This document shows, piece by piece, positions 1-6,675 of a stretch of DNA of 8,482 nt. Position 1 is the first letter of the stretch, and the number at the start of each line of letters is the position of its first letter. Source of the stretch: an uncultured Erythrobacter sp. Lineage in GTDB: Bacteria; Pseudomonadota; Alphaproteobacteria; Sphingomonadales; Sphingomonadaceae. Location of the stretch: positions 1 to 8,482 of the forward strand of contig CAMYIQ010000274.1 of assembly GCA_947258465.1 (NCBI GenBank), written 5' to 3'. The notes beneath the pieces are model-generated. The model made no database searches. It worked only from the letters and a program-made list of their open reading frames with translations, and was not told the DNA's origin. The position numbers and the translations under genes were made by a program.

Positions 1-279
1 CCAGTTGCGACTTTCGCAATGAGCGGTTGTTCGGATTAGAACAGGTTCGATATACCTACACCCAGAGGTATGAATCCTGTGGATACGAAGATCAGAGCGG
101 CGGGAATGACCGGAGTTGGGCCGTTAGTGGACAGTCCGCTTTTGGCGCGGGACATACGGAAAGTCGCCAGCATTTCCGAGCACAGTCGATCCTGCGTGAC
201 AATCGTGCCATGCCACATTAGCGGATCGCGAGTGAGTGTTTCCCGTTCTGAGGCGGCCTCGGCAATCGTCCGCCCCGCC
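1..279. other. Upstream region without a supportable gene
   Basis: I see no convincing gene here. The plus frame used by the desaturase is open from the TAG at 37-39 onward, so its coding region could in principle begin further upstream (ATG at 70, GTG at 232). The predicted extra residues lack desaturase-like features, and neither start has a well-spaced ribosome binding site. Another plus frame gives 12 codons that enter from the left edge and end at 37-39; these could be the tail of an upstream gene but are too short to judge. A motif at 134-144 (GTCCGCTTTTG) resembles motifs in the 6909-7228 gap. Confidence 0.5.
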
Positions 280-1278
280 ATGCCCGACCCTCGTCAGTTG
301 ATGCGCGACCTTCAGGTGTTCCGCGATCCACAACCGGGGCGCAGCCTGTGGGAGCTTGGCATCACGCTGATCCCCTTTCTTGGACTGTTCGCCGCGATTA
401 TCGCAGCCGCGGACGCGGGTTACCTGCTCGCTCTCGCGCTTACTCCGCTCGCCGGACTGTTCCTACTGCGCCTCTTCATTATCCAGCACGATTGCGGCCA
501 CGGATCCTTCCTGCGGGAGCGGCGGAGTAATGACTGGTTCGGGCGGATGCTGGGCGTCTTCACGCTCACGCCCTATGATTGCTGGAGCCTCAGTCACGCG
601 CGTCATCACGCCATGACCGGCAATCTCGACAAGCGCGGCTTTGGCGATGTCGATACGCTGACGGTGCGCGAGTATTGTGAGAGATCGAGGACCCAGCGGC
701 TCGGATATCGCCTATACCGCCACCCGTTGACCTTGCTTGGCTTCGGCCCCGCCTACCTCTTTCTGCTGCGGCACCGTCTGCCAGTGGGGTTAATGAAAGA
801 GGGCTGGAAGTTCTGGATCAGCGCGCTGGGCACGAACCTTGCCACTCTCGCAATCCTAGCCGTGCCAATATGGTTAGTCGGCTTCGGAGTGACGCTGGCA
901 GTATTTCTGCCGACTCTGCTCTTTGCCGCGAGCATGGGAGTGTGGCTGTTCTACATCCAGCACCAGTTCCCCCACGCATACTGGGAAAGCAAATCCGACT
1001 GGTCCTTCGCCGAAGCCGCCCTGATGGGCAGCACACATTTAGATCTGCAGCCGGTTCTGCGCTGGTTTACCGGCAATATCGGCATCCACCACGTGCACCA
1101 CCTTTCGAGCACGATACCGTTCCACCGCCTGCCCGAAGTCCTGAAGGCGCATCCGGCTCTACGCGATCTCAACCGCTACACGGCATGGGAATCGCTCAGC
1201 GCGTTCCGTCTGGCTCTGTGGGATGAGGAACAGCAGCGTATGGTGACGTTTGCTGAAGCCGAGAAGATGATGGGCTAA
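280..1278 (+). CDS. Membrane fatty acid desaturase (delta-12/omega-6 type family)
   Basis: A di-iron integral membrane fatty acid desaturase that introduces a double bond into an acyl chain of membrane lipid. All three histidine boxes of the family are visible in the 332-aa product: HDCGH at residues 70-74, HARHH at 106-110 and HHVHH at 270-274, with an additional IQHQFPH segment at 226-232. Hydrophobic stretches at about 26-68 and 185-226 bracket boxes 1 and 2, as expected for four membrane passes with the His boxes on the cytoplasmic face. The start at 280 is chosen because family similarity appears to begin there (MPDPRQLMRDLQ); no strong Shine-Dalgarno precedes it. ATG at 301 and GTG at 232 are alternatives. 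The gene appears to stand alone, with 149 bp before the next gene. The fold is certain; substrate and regiospecificity cannot be read from the sequence. Confidence 0.93.
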   Translation: MPDPRQLMRDLQVFRDPQPGRSLWELGITLIPFLGLFAAIIAAADAGYLLALALTPLAGLFLLRLFIIQHDCGHGSFLRERRSNDWFGRMLGVFTLTPYDCWSLSHARHHAMTGNLDKRGFGDVDTLTVREYCERSRTQRLGYRLYRHPLTLLGFGPAYLFLLRHRLPVGLMKEGWKFWISALGTNLATLAILAVPIWLVGFGVTLAVFLPTLLFAASMGVWLFYIQHQFPHAYWESKSDWSFAEAALMGSTHLDLQPVLRWFTGNIGIHHVHHLSSTIPFHRLPEVLKAHPALRDLNRYTAWESLSAFRLALWDEEQQRMVTFAEAEKMMG

Positions 1279-1376
1279 GCTTGCGCTTTCAACTAGCTAG
1301 ATCCGGCCCTGAACGCCGCTGAAGAGTGCCTCGGTAGGATTGACCCCAACCCACCAACGCCTCGCCGTAAATGTCC

Positions 1377-1401
1377 GGAACTGTTTGAGCGGGAATTCGC
1401 T
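1377..1401 (+). promoter_or_regulatory. Candidate EcfG-type (general stress sigma) promoter of the redox operon
   Basis: GGAAC at 1377-1381 is followed after 16 nt by CGCT at 1398-1401. The alphaproteobacterial EcfG/RpoE2/SigT class recognises roughly GGAAC, 16-17 nt, CGTT, so this is a perfect -35 with one mismatch in the -10. Transcription would start around 1408, some 20 nt before the ATG at 1428 and just ahead of its GGAG ribosome binding site. The position and the stress-like gene content support it; the imperfect -10 weakens it. Confidence 0.33.
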
Positions 1402-1427
1402 GCGTCATCATGTCGCGGAGAAAATCT

Positions 1428-2072
1428 ATGTCTCAAAATTCCAAAATCGGCGCCGGATTGGGCGGCGTCGTTCTAACTGCCGGAGCGATCGCATTCGGAG
1501 CGTTCCTGTCCAACAGGCACCAAAATCGTGGATATGACGATGCCGCCAACCATACCAAACGCCAGCCTGAAGGCGACAACGCGCAGGTCGGACGATCGGT
1601 AACCATCCGCAAGCCGCGAGCCGAATTGTTCGCATTCTGGTCGGACTTCTCCAACCTGCCGCAATTCATGGAGAATGTGGAAGCGATCGAAGCCGGCGCA
1701 GACGGAGCATCGACCTGGCGGATCAAGGCCCCCGCGGGCCAGACGGTAGCGGTGAAAACCGAAATCGCCAGCAAGAAGCAGAACGAGTTGATCGCCTGGC
1801 GATCGGTCGAGGATTCCGAGATCGAGACCAGCGGCGAAGTTCGCTTCGAGGATGCACCGGGCGAGCGCGGAACCAGGGTCAGCCTGGTGATGGCCTACGA
1901 CCCGCCTGCAGGCGCGCTCGGCCGAGCGGTGGCGAAGCTGTTCCTGCGCGAGCCGCAGGTCCAGGCCCGGCATGATCTGAAGCGTTTCAAGATGCTCATG
2001 GAAACCGGGGAAATAGCGACATCGGCGCGAACGCGGGACGAAACCCGTGCAGCCAAGCAGGAGAACGGATGA
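1428..2072 (+). CDS. Membrane-anchored SRPBCC / polyketide cyclase-dehydrase-like protein
   Basis: A 214-aa protein with a glycine-rich hydrophobic segment at residues 6-28 that should act as a single N-terminal membrane anchor, followed by a charged linker (29-53) and an SRPBCC (START-like, cyclase/dehydrase) domain at about 54-193. The pattern VTIRKPRAELFAFWSDFSNL at 58-77 and the C-terminal LKRFKMLMETGEI segment (184-196) are typical of this family, which binds lipids or other hydrophobic ligands in a helix-grip cavity; its reaction is usually unknown. The start at 1428 is preferred over the in-frame ATG at 1410 because GGAG lies 7 nt before it. The stop overlaps the next gene's start (ATGA at 2069-2072), which implies translational coupling. 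As first gene of the redox operon it may supply or sense a hydrophobic substrate at the membrane; that is inference. Confidence 0.88.
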   Translation: MSQNSKIGAGLGGVVLTAGAIAFGAFLSNRHQNRGYDDAANHTKRQPEGDNAQVGRSVTIRKPRAELFAFWSDFSNLPQFMENVEAIEAGADGASTWRIKAPAGQTVAVKTEIASKKQNELIAWRSVEDSEIETSGEVRFEDAPGERGTRVSLVMAYDPPAGALGRAVAKLFLREPQVQARHDLKRFKMLMETGEIATSARTRDETRAAKQENG

Positions 2073-3253
2073 TGCGAGCACTTACCTGGCATGGAACCAA
2101 CGACGTTCGCGTGGACACGGTCAGCGATCCGGAAATCATCAATCCCCGCGATGCGATCATCAAGATCACCAGCACGGCCATCTGCGGGTCCGACCTTCAC
2201 CTTTATGATGGCGTCATTCCCGGCGTGGCGCCGGGCGATGTGCTGGGCCATGAATTCATGGGCGAAGTCGTCGAGACGGGGTCTGCGAGCGATCTGAAGA
2301 AAGGGCAGCGCGTCGTCGTGCCTTTCACGATCAGCTGCGGCGGCTGTTTCCATTGCAAGCAGCAGCAATATTCCGCCTGCGACAATTCCAACCCGGCTGA
2401 AAAGCAGGATATGTCGGCGACGCTCTACGGCCAGCCGATGGCCGCGCTGTTCGGCTATTCGCACCTGACCGGCGGCTATTCCGGCGGACAGGCGGAATAC
2501 GCCCGAGTGCCCTTTTCCGATGTCGGCCCGATCGTCGTTCCCGACCATTTGGAGGACGACAAGGTACTGTTCCTCTCGGACATCCTCCCGACCGGCTGGA
2601 TGGCGGCGGAAAATGCCGACATCCAGCCTGACGATACCGTCGCGGTGTGGGGCTGCGGCCCGGTCGGATTGTTCGCGATCCAGTCGGCCATCGTGATGGG
2701 CGCATCCAGGGTAATCGCGATCGACCACTATCCGAACCGCCTGGCGCTGGCGAAGCAGCTGGGCGCGGAGATCATCGACTTCCGCGAGACCGATGTGCGC
2801 GAGGCCCTGATGGAAATGTCCGGCGGGATCGGCGTGGATGCGGTGATCGACGCGGTCGGCATGGAATCGCACGGCTTCGCGATCGACAACATGTTCGACG
2901 TCGTGAAGCAGAAGGTCGGCATGGGCGCCGACCGCGCGAGCGCGCTGAAGCAAGCAATTCTCGCGGTCCGGTTCGGCGGCAAGGTCTCGATCCCGGGCGT
3001 CTATGGCGGGATGACCGACAAGTGGCCGCTCGGGGCGATGATGGAGAAGGGCCTGCAGGTCCGCGGCGGCCAGACCCATGTCCAGAAATATACCAAGCAG
3101 CTGCTCGAGAAGATCGAGGATGGCACGCTCGATACCACGTTCCTGATCAGCCACCGCTTGCCGCTCGAACAGGCAGCCGAGGGCTACAAGAATTTCAAGG
3201 AGCAGCAGAATGAATGGACCAAGGTCATTCTGAAGCCCGGGATGGAGAACTGA
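2069..3253 (+). CDS. Zinc-dependent alcohol dehydrogenase, formaldehyde-dehydrogenase-like (MDR superfamily)
   Basis: A 394-aa medium-chain dehydrogenase. Expected catalytic zinc ligands are C39 (AICGSD), H61 (GHE) and D171 (LSDILPTG); the Asp as third ligand is the arrangement known from glutathione-independent formaldehyde dehydrogenase. A structural zinc site is complete: C90, C93, C96, C104. The Rossmann fold starts at VAVWGCGPVG (191-200), and the acidic D219 at the end of the second strand favours NAD+ over NADP+. A long insert after the structural zinc loop (about 106-147, containing GYSHLTGGYSGGQAEY) is typical of the FDH-like branch. It likely oxidises an alcohol or aldehyde; the natural substrate in this branch is poorly known. 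AGGAG at 2059-2063 serves either ATG 2069 or ATG 2072; relatives commonly begin MRALTWHG or similar, so 2072 may be the true start. Confidence 0.93.
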   Translation: MMRALTWHGTNDVRVDTVSDPEIINPRDAIIKITSTAICGSDLHLYDGVIPGVAPGDVLGHEFMGEVVETGSASDLKKGQRVVVPFTISCGGCFHCKQQQYSACDNSNPAEKQDMSATLYGQPMAALFGYSHLTGGYSGGQAEYARVPFSDVGPIVVPDHLEDDKVLFLSDILPTGWMAAENADIQPDDTVAVWGCGPVGLFAIQSAIVMGASRVIAIDHYPNRLALAKQLGAEIIDFRETDVREALMEMSGGIGVDAVIDAVGMESHGFAIDNMFDVVKQKVGMGADRASALKQAILAVRFGGKVSIPGVYGGMTDKWPLGAMMEKGLQVRGGQTHVQKYTKQLLEKIEDGTLDTTFLISHRLPLEQAAEGYKNFKEQQNEWTKVILKPGMEN

Positions 3254-3255
3254 TC

Positions 3256-4050
3256 ATGGCCGGGAAAATCGACAAGCTGTCTGGGCTATGCGTGATCACC
3301 GGTGCTTCGAGCGGCATCGGGCTCGAGCTCACGAAGCTGGCGGCCCGCGATGGCTGCGACCTGATCCTCGCCGCCGACCGCGATCTTGGCGCGGCCGAAG
3401 CCGGCGCGCGGCAGTGCGGTGCCGCAGGTGTCGAGACGGTCGAAGCCGATCTCGCCACCCGCGATGGCCTCCAGGCCCTCGTGACGGCGCTCGGCGACCG
3501 TACGCCCGATGTCCTGCTCGCCAATGCCGGCCACGGACTGGGCGAAGCGTTCCTCGATCAGGAGTGGAAGGACATCGCCCATGTCATCCACACCAATGTC
3601 ACCGGCACGACCTGGCTGCTGCACCATGTCGGGCAGAAGATGCGGGCGAAGAATGCCGGCCGCATCCTCGTGACCGGTTCGATCGCGGGGCACATCCCGG
3701 GCGCTTTCCAGCTCGTCTACAACAGCACCAAGAGCTACATCGATTACTTCTGCTTCGGGCTGCGCAACGAGCTCAAGGATACCGACGTCGTCGTCTCGTG
3801 CCTGATGCCGGGGCCAACGGACACCCAGTTCTTCGACCGCGCCGGGCTCCAGAACACCGATGTCGGGAAATCGGACAGCAAGGACGATCCCGCCATGGTC
3901 GCCGAGGCGGGCTACAAGGCCCTTCTCGAAGGCGACGCGCACACGGTCAGCGGCTTCATGAACAAGATCCAGGATATGTTCGCCGGCGTGATCCCCGACA
4001 CGGTGCTGGCACAGATGCACCGCCGCATGGCCGAACCCGACGATAGCTAA
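3256..4050 (+). CDS. Short-chain dehydrogenase/reductase (classical SDR)
   Basis: A 264-aa classical SDR, about the usual family length. Cofactor motif TGASSGIG at residues 15-22, NAG at 90-92, N114 on helix 4, catalytic S142 and the Y155-x3-K159 pair are all present, with the usual 13-residue Ser-Tyr spacing, so the enzyme should be active. The sequence after the second strand (AADRD at 39-43) has an Asp that may favour NAD(H), but this is not decisive. The start at 3256 is 2 nt after the stop of the dehydrogenase gene, with GGAG (3244-3247) 8 nt upstream, so it is cotranscribed. The C-terminal part (about 200-264) is a charged extension with no motif I recognise. Substrate unknown; a reductase or dehydrogenase of a small carbonyl compound paired with the upstream alcohol dehydrogenase is plausible. 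Confidence 0.92.
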   Translation: MAGKIDKLSGLCVITGASSGIGLELTKLAARDGCDLILAADRDLGAAEAGARQCGAAGVETVEADLATRDGLQALVTALGDRTPDVLLANAGHGLGEAFLDQEWKDIAHVIHTNVTGTTWLLHHVGQKMRAKNAGRILVTGSIAGHIPGAFQLVYNSTKSYIDYFCFGLRNELKDTDVVVSCLMPGPTDTQFFDRAGLQNTDVGKSDSKDDPAMVAEAGYKALLEGDAHTVSGFMNKIQDMFAGVIPDTVLAQMHRRMAEPDDS

Positions 4051-4093
4051 GGCCGCACGCCTTCGCCAATCGCAACAACCGAGGAGAACACCT

Positions 4094-4711
4094 ATGCCTC
4101 TCACCGCCATCGCCCTGAACTGCTCGCTCAAGAAATCCTCGGGCGAAGCAAGCTCGACCGACGCCATGATCGCCGTGCTGAAAGAGCATCTGGCCGAGCA
4201 GGATGTCGAACTGGCCGAAACCATCCGCATCGCCGATTACAATGTCCCCCCGGGCGTGACGTCGGACGAGGGCGAGGGCGACGACTGGCCGGGTATCCGC
4301 GCGAAAATCTTGAGCCACGACATCCTCGTTTTCGGCGGGCCGATCTGGATGGGACAGATCGGGTCGGTCGCCAAACGCGTGCTCGAACGCATGGATGCCT
4401 TCACCAGCGAAACCGACGTTCAGGGCCGGATGCCGAGCTTCGGCAAGGTGGCGATTGCCGCGATCGTCGGCAATGAGGATGGCGCGCACTGGAGCTCGGC
4501 GCAGCTGTTCCAGTCGCTCAACGACACCGGCTGGACGATCCCGGCGGGCGCGGCCTGCTATTGGGTCGGCGAGGCGATGGGCAGCACCGACTTCAAGGAG
4601 TTGGCCGAAACCCCCGATGCGGTGACCGAGACCGCACAGATGTGCGCGATCAATGCCGCGCATCTCGCCAAACTTCTCGCAGGCGACACCTACCCCGGGA
4701 CGAAGTCCTGA
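4094..4711 (+). CDS. Flavodoxin-like NAD(P)H-dependent FMN reductase / oxidoreductase
   Basis: A 205-aa protein of the flavodoxin-like fold. Residues 5-16 (strand plus LNCSLKKSS) form the FMN phosphate-binding loop, and GGPIWMGQIGS at 81-91 followed by KRVLERMD is the characteristic second flavin-contacting segment of the NADPH-dependent FMN reductase family. VGNEDGAH at 125-132 is the third flavin loop. It probably binds FMN and reduces quinones, nitro- or azo-compounds or free flavin using NAD(P)H. AGGAG at 4082-4086 sits 7 nt before the ATG. The gap to the preceding gene is 43 nt without a visible terminator, so it should belong to the same operon. A two-electron quinone reductase would suit a detoxification operon, but the substrate is inference. 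Confidence 0.88.
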   Translation: MPLTAIALNCSLKKSSGEASSTDAMIAVLKEHLAEQDVELAETIRIADYNVPPGVTSDEGEGDDWPGIRAKILSHDILVFGGPIWMGQIGSVAKRVLERMDAFTSETDVQGRMPSFGKVAIAAIVGNEDGAHWSSAQLFQSLNDTGWTIPAGAACYWVGEAMGSTDFKELAETPDAVTETAQMCAINAAHLAKLLAGDTYPGTKS

Positions 4712-4754
4712 CGGCCCGGAACGCTCACATTCCGTAATCTCTTGGGAGACCATC

Positions 4755-5624
4755 ATGGGACAAGGAACCACCAACCGGATCGAGCCGCCCCTGCCTGAGC
4801 AGCAACAGCGTGTTCCGGGCGCGACCGAGGCAATGCACCCCAAGCCCGATCACGGCGAAGACAGCTACGAGGGCTCCGGCCGTCTCGAAGGAAAAAGGGT
4901 CGTCATCACCGGCGGCGACAGCGGGATCGGTCGCGCGGTCGCAATCGCCTTCGCGCGCGAAGGCGCGGATGTGCTGATAGCCTATCTGTGCGAGGATCGC
5001 GACGCGCAGGAAACGAAGGAATGGGTCGAAAAAGCCGGGCGCAAATGCGCCTTGATGCGCGGCGATATAAGCGATGCGGCGCATTGCCGGGCGATAATCG
5101 ACGAGGCTGCCCGCACCTTCGGCGGTATCGATGTGCTGGTGAACAACGCTGCCCACCAGATGACTTTCGAGACATTGGAGGACATTCCCGACGAGGAGTG
5201 GGAGCGGACCTTCGCCACCAACATCCACGCGATGTTCTATCTCGCCAAAGCCGCTTTGCCCCACATGGCTGAGGGCAGTTCGATCATCAATTCGGCATCG
5301 ATCAATTCCGACCAGCCCAATCCTACACTGCTGCCCTATGCGACGACGAAGGGGGCGATCCAGAATTACACGGCAGGCCTCGCGCAACTACTGGCAGACC
5401 GGAAAATCCGGGTGAACTGCGTCGCGCCCGGGCCGGTTTGGACACCGCTTATCCCCTCTACGATGCCGGAAGAGGACGTCGCCGAATTCGGGAAGGATTA
5501 TCCGCTCGGCCGCCCCGCGCAGCCCGCCGAACTCGCGCCGCCATACGTCATGCTGGCGAGCGACGAAGCGAGCTATATCTCGGGAGCCACAATCGCCGTT
5601 ACCGGCGGCAAACCGATGATATGA
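4755..5624 (+). CDS. YghA/YhdF-type SDR oxidoreductase with N-terminal extension
   Basis: A 289-aa SDR of the longer group that includes Escherichia coli YghA and Bacillus subtilis YhdF. The Pro/Gln-rich N-terminal extension (PPLPEQQQRVPG at 11-22, then a SYEGSGRLEGK lead-in at 37-47) is diagnostic. TGGDSGIG lies at 52-59, NNAA at 130-133, catalytic S182, and Y195-x3-K199, so the active site is intact. YghA is described as an NADP-dependent aldehyde reductase and the Bacillus relatives are linked to general stress; that supports, but does not prove, aldehyde reduction here. The start at 4755 is fixed by GGGAG 6 nt upstream. It is the last gene of the operon, 43 nt behind the FMN reductase gene; that gap holds a 5-bp inverted repeat (CGGAA 4717-4721, TTCCG 4730-4734) of unknown meaning. 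Confidence 0.93.
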   Translation: MGQGTTNRIEPPLPEQQQRVPGATEAMHPKPDHGEDSYEGSGRLEGKRVVITGGDSGIGRAVAIAFAREGADVLIAYLCEDRDAQETKEWVEKAGRKCALMRGDISDAAHCRAIIDEAARTFGGIDVLVNNAAHQMTFETLEDIPDEEWERTFATNIHAMFYLAKAALPHMAEGSSIINSASINSDQPNPTLLPYATTKGAIQNYTAGLAQLLADRKIRVNCVAPGPVWTPLIPSTMPEEDVAEFGKDYPLGRPAQPAELAPPYVMLASDEASYISGATIAVTGGKPMI

Positions 5625-5627
5625 TCT

Positions 5628-5650
5628 GTCGGCCCGAGTGACGGGGCGAC
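5628..5650 (+). terminator. Hairpin between convergent genes, possible transcription end
   Basis: Two 4-bp halves, GTCG/CGAC and CCCG/CGGG, are separated by a single G-G mismatch and closed by the loop AGTGA. The hairpin begins 4 nt after the stop of the last operon gene. A second short hairpin, CAGCG (5652-5656) with CGCTG (5665-5669), follows directly. Neither is followed by a T-tract on either strand, so this is at best a factor-dependent or weak bidirectional terminator in the 77-bp convergent gap. Confidence 0.33.
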
Positions 5651-5701
5651 ACAGCGCGGCTGACCGCTGCTCCGACGGATACGTGGATATGACGCGGACG
5701 C

Positions 5702-6199
5702 CTATTCGTCGGGCGACCTTCCGATCGAGCGCGCGATGTTGCGGTCCTCCTTGCCGAACTTGTCCTCCGCAACCCGCAAGACCGTGATCATGATCAGGCT
5801 GACTACGGTCAGAATTGCCACCAGGGGCCATTGCGCAGCACCGCAGGCAATACCCACCATGGTCGCTAGCCATAGATGGGCCGCCGTCGTCAGATTGTGG
5901 AGTTGGCCCTTGCTGAAGACGATCAGGCCGGCCCCGATTATCCCGATGAACGCTCCGGCTGCCTCGAACAGTCGCAAGGGGTCCATCCGCGGACCGTCGA
6001 GCTGATGGTACAGGGCCATGATCGACACGACCATGGCCGCAGCCGAGACACAGATCAGGCCATGCGTTCGCATGCCAGCGGCATGGCCGCGCCACTCGCG
6101 ATCGAGCCCCAGCACCAGACCGAGAATTGCAGCCACGCCAAGCCGGCTGATGATATCCCAATCTAGCCATTCGATGGATGTGACGGGGTTGAGTTCCAT
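5702..6199 (-). CDS. MgtC/SapB family membrane protein (short, N-terminal domain only)
   Basis: A 165-aa integral membrane protein with about five hydrophobic segments (residues roughly 16-34, 47-65, 79-96, 104-122, 125-142). The family signature GLDREWRGHAAGMRTH is at 31-46 and the GIIGAGLIVF motif at 87-96, followed by NLTTAAHLW at 102-110, as in MgtC. The soluble C-terminal domain present in Salmonella MgtC (about 230 aa) is missing, as in many environmental relatives. MgtC proteins are linked to growth in low magnesium and to modulation of ATP synthase; what short forms do is unclear. An in-frame TAG at 6206-6208 fixes the start at 6199 or later; the ribosome binding site is weak (GCGGAA region). 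It converges on the redox operon and is divergent from the small-gene pair beginning at 6454. Confidence 0.9.
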   Translation of the reverse strand: MELNPVTSIEWLDWDIISRLGVAAILGLVLGLDREWRGHAAGMRTHGLICVSAAAMVVSIMALYHQLDGPRMDPLRLFEAAGAFIGIIGAGLIVFSKGQLHNLTTAAHLWLATMVGIACGAAQWPLVAILTVVSLIMITVLRVAEDKFGKEDRNIARSIGRSPDE

Positions 6200-6205
6200 G
6201 GTTCG

Positions 6206-6353
6206 CTATTCCGCTTTCTGCCCGGGTCCCCGGGATGAGGTCTTCGCGCTCGTCGCAAGCTGATAGGATAACCAACCCGAGTGCTGCAATTGCCGGGTGG
6301 GATGCTCTCTCCTGTAGACAGCCGAGCAGCGCCCCTACGATAACCCGTTGCAA
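6206..6353 (-). pseudogene. Possible frameshifted XapX-like small membrane protein upstream of the MgtC gene
   Basis: Reading leftward from a TTG at 6353 gives QRVIVGALLGCLQERA and then HPAIAALGL. This resembles the XapX/DUF1427 pattern of a small hydrophobic protein with a Gly-rich helix, an Arg-Ser/Ala-Pro turn, and a second helix ending near YQ. That frame has no nearby stop and would run through the MgtC gene. A change of one base around 6255-6270 moves into a frame that reads YQLATSAKTSS and ends at the TAG at 6206-6208, just 6 nt before the MgtC start. The repaired product would be about 48 residues, the usual size of XapX proteins. A weak GAAGAG lies 12 nt before the TTG. This may be a decayed gene, a sequencing error, or chance similarity. 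Confidence 0.28.
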
Positions 6354-6373
6354 ACGTAAGACAATCTCTTCGT

Positions 6374-6408
6374 GGAACCCTTGCCCCATACGGGGTTGCT
6401 CATATATT
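6374..6408 (+). promoter_or_regulatory. Promoter region of the small-gene pair (sigma-70-like, overlapping EcfG-like)
   Basis: TTGCCC (6381-6386), a 16-nt spacer and TATATT (6403-6408) make a good housekeeping-type promoter, with transcription expected near 6415 and a leader of about 40 nt. Overlapping it, GGAAC at 6374-6378 is followed after 15 nt by GGTT (6394-6397), close to but shorter than the EcfG pattern. CCCC (6384-6387) and GGGG (6392-6395) form a small dyad within the spacer that could be an operator. Two sigma factors sharing the site would suit a stress-inducible gene; this is not shown by the sequence alone. Confidence 0.4.
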
Positions 6409-6453
6409 TTCTTAGCGCGGACGGGTTCTCGACACGACACGAGGAGAAACGTT

Positions 6454-6675
6454 ATGGCGAAGGGAGACAAGGACAAATACACCGACAAGCAGAAGCGCAA
6501 GGCCGAGCACATCGAAGTGAGCTACGAGGACCGCAGCGTCTCGCAGGAAGAAGCCGAACGTCGCGCCTGGGCGACCGTCAACAAGGAAAGCGGCGGCGGC
6601 AACAAGTCCGGCTCCGGCCGGGGCGGCCAAGGCGGCAAAAAGAGTTCCAGCGAATACGGAGCGGAAAGCAAGTGA
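6454..6675 (+). CDS. Small Lys/Gly-rich protein, 'plasmid stabilization protein' family
   Basis: A 73-aa, very hydrophilic protein. The N-terminal half (KYTDKQKRKAEHIEVSYEDR, residues 8-27, then SQEEAERRAWATVNK at 30-44) matches a family widespread in alphaproteobacteria and usually annotated 'plasmid stabilization protein', a name without functional support that I can point to. The helical part with AWATVNK faintly recalls ChaB-type small proteins. The C-terminal half is a disordered tail rich in Gly, Ser and Lys (46-73), suggesting nucleic acid or surface binding. AGGAG at 6442-6446 lies 7 nt before the ATG, a strong ribosome binding site, so high expression is expected. The stop codon overlaps the start of the next gene (TGATG). 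There is no plasmid context here; a stress-related DNA- or RNA-associated role is only a guess. Confidence 0.85.
   Translation: MAKGDKDKYTDKQKRKAEHIEVSYEDRSVSQEEAERRAWATVNKESGGGNKSGSGRGGQGGKKSSSEYGAESK

Noticed and set aside
27..56. Possible sigma-70 promoter TTGTTC (27-32), 18 nt, TATACC (51-56)
   Set aside because: Only three and four of six positions match, and the start would be more than 200 nt before the desaturase start.
1293..1300. CTAGCTAG palindrome after the desaturase stop
   Set aside because: Only 8 bp, no T-tract and no partner copy; not enough to call a terminator or operator.
1895..3154. Long open frame of about 419 codons on the minus strand opposite the zinc dehydrogenase
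   Set aside because: It is antisense to a gene with a full set of motifs; GC-rich third positions keep the opposite strand open. Composition is rich in Arg, Ala, Asp and His without domain pattern.
4718..4743. GGAAC at 4718-4722 as an internal EcfG promoter before the last operon gene
   Set aside because: No CGTT at 16-17 nt; only TCTT at 4740-4743. The GGAA is better explained as an arm of a short inverted repeat.
3286..4843. Two further long minus-strand open frames (3286-4230 and 3956-4843)
   Set aside because: They lie opposite the SDR and FMN reductase genes, have no ribosome binding site that I see and no recognisable motif.
5388..6512. Minus-strand open frame of 374 codons spanning the MgtC gene and beyond
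   Set aside because: Most of it is an out-of-frame reading of the MgtC gene and the opposite of the SDR gene; only the short hydrophobic segment near 6255-6353 is of interest and is reported separately.
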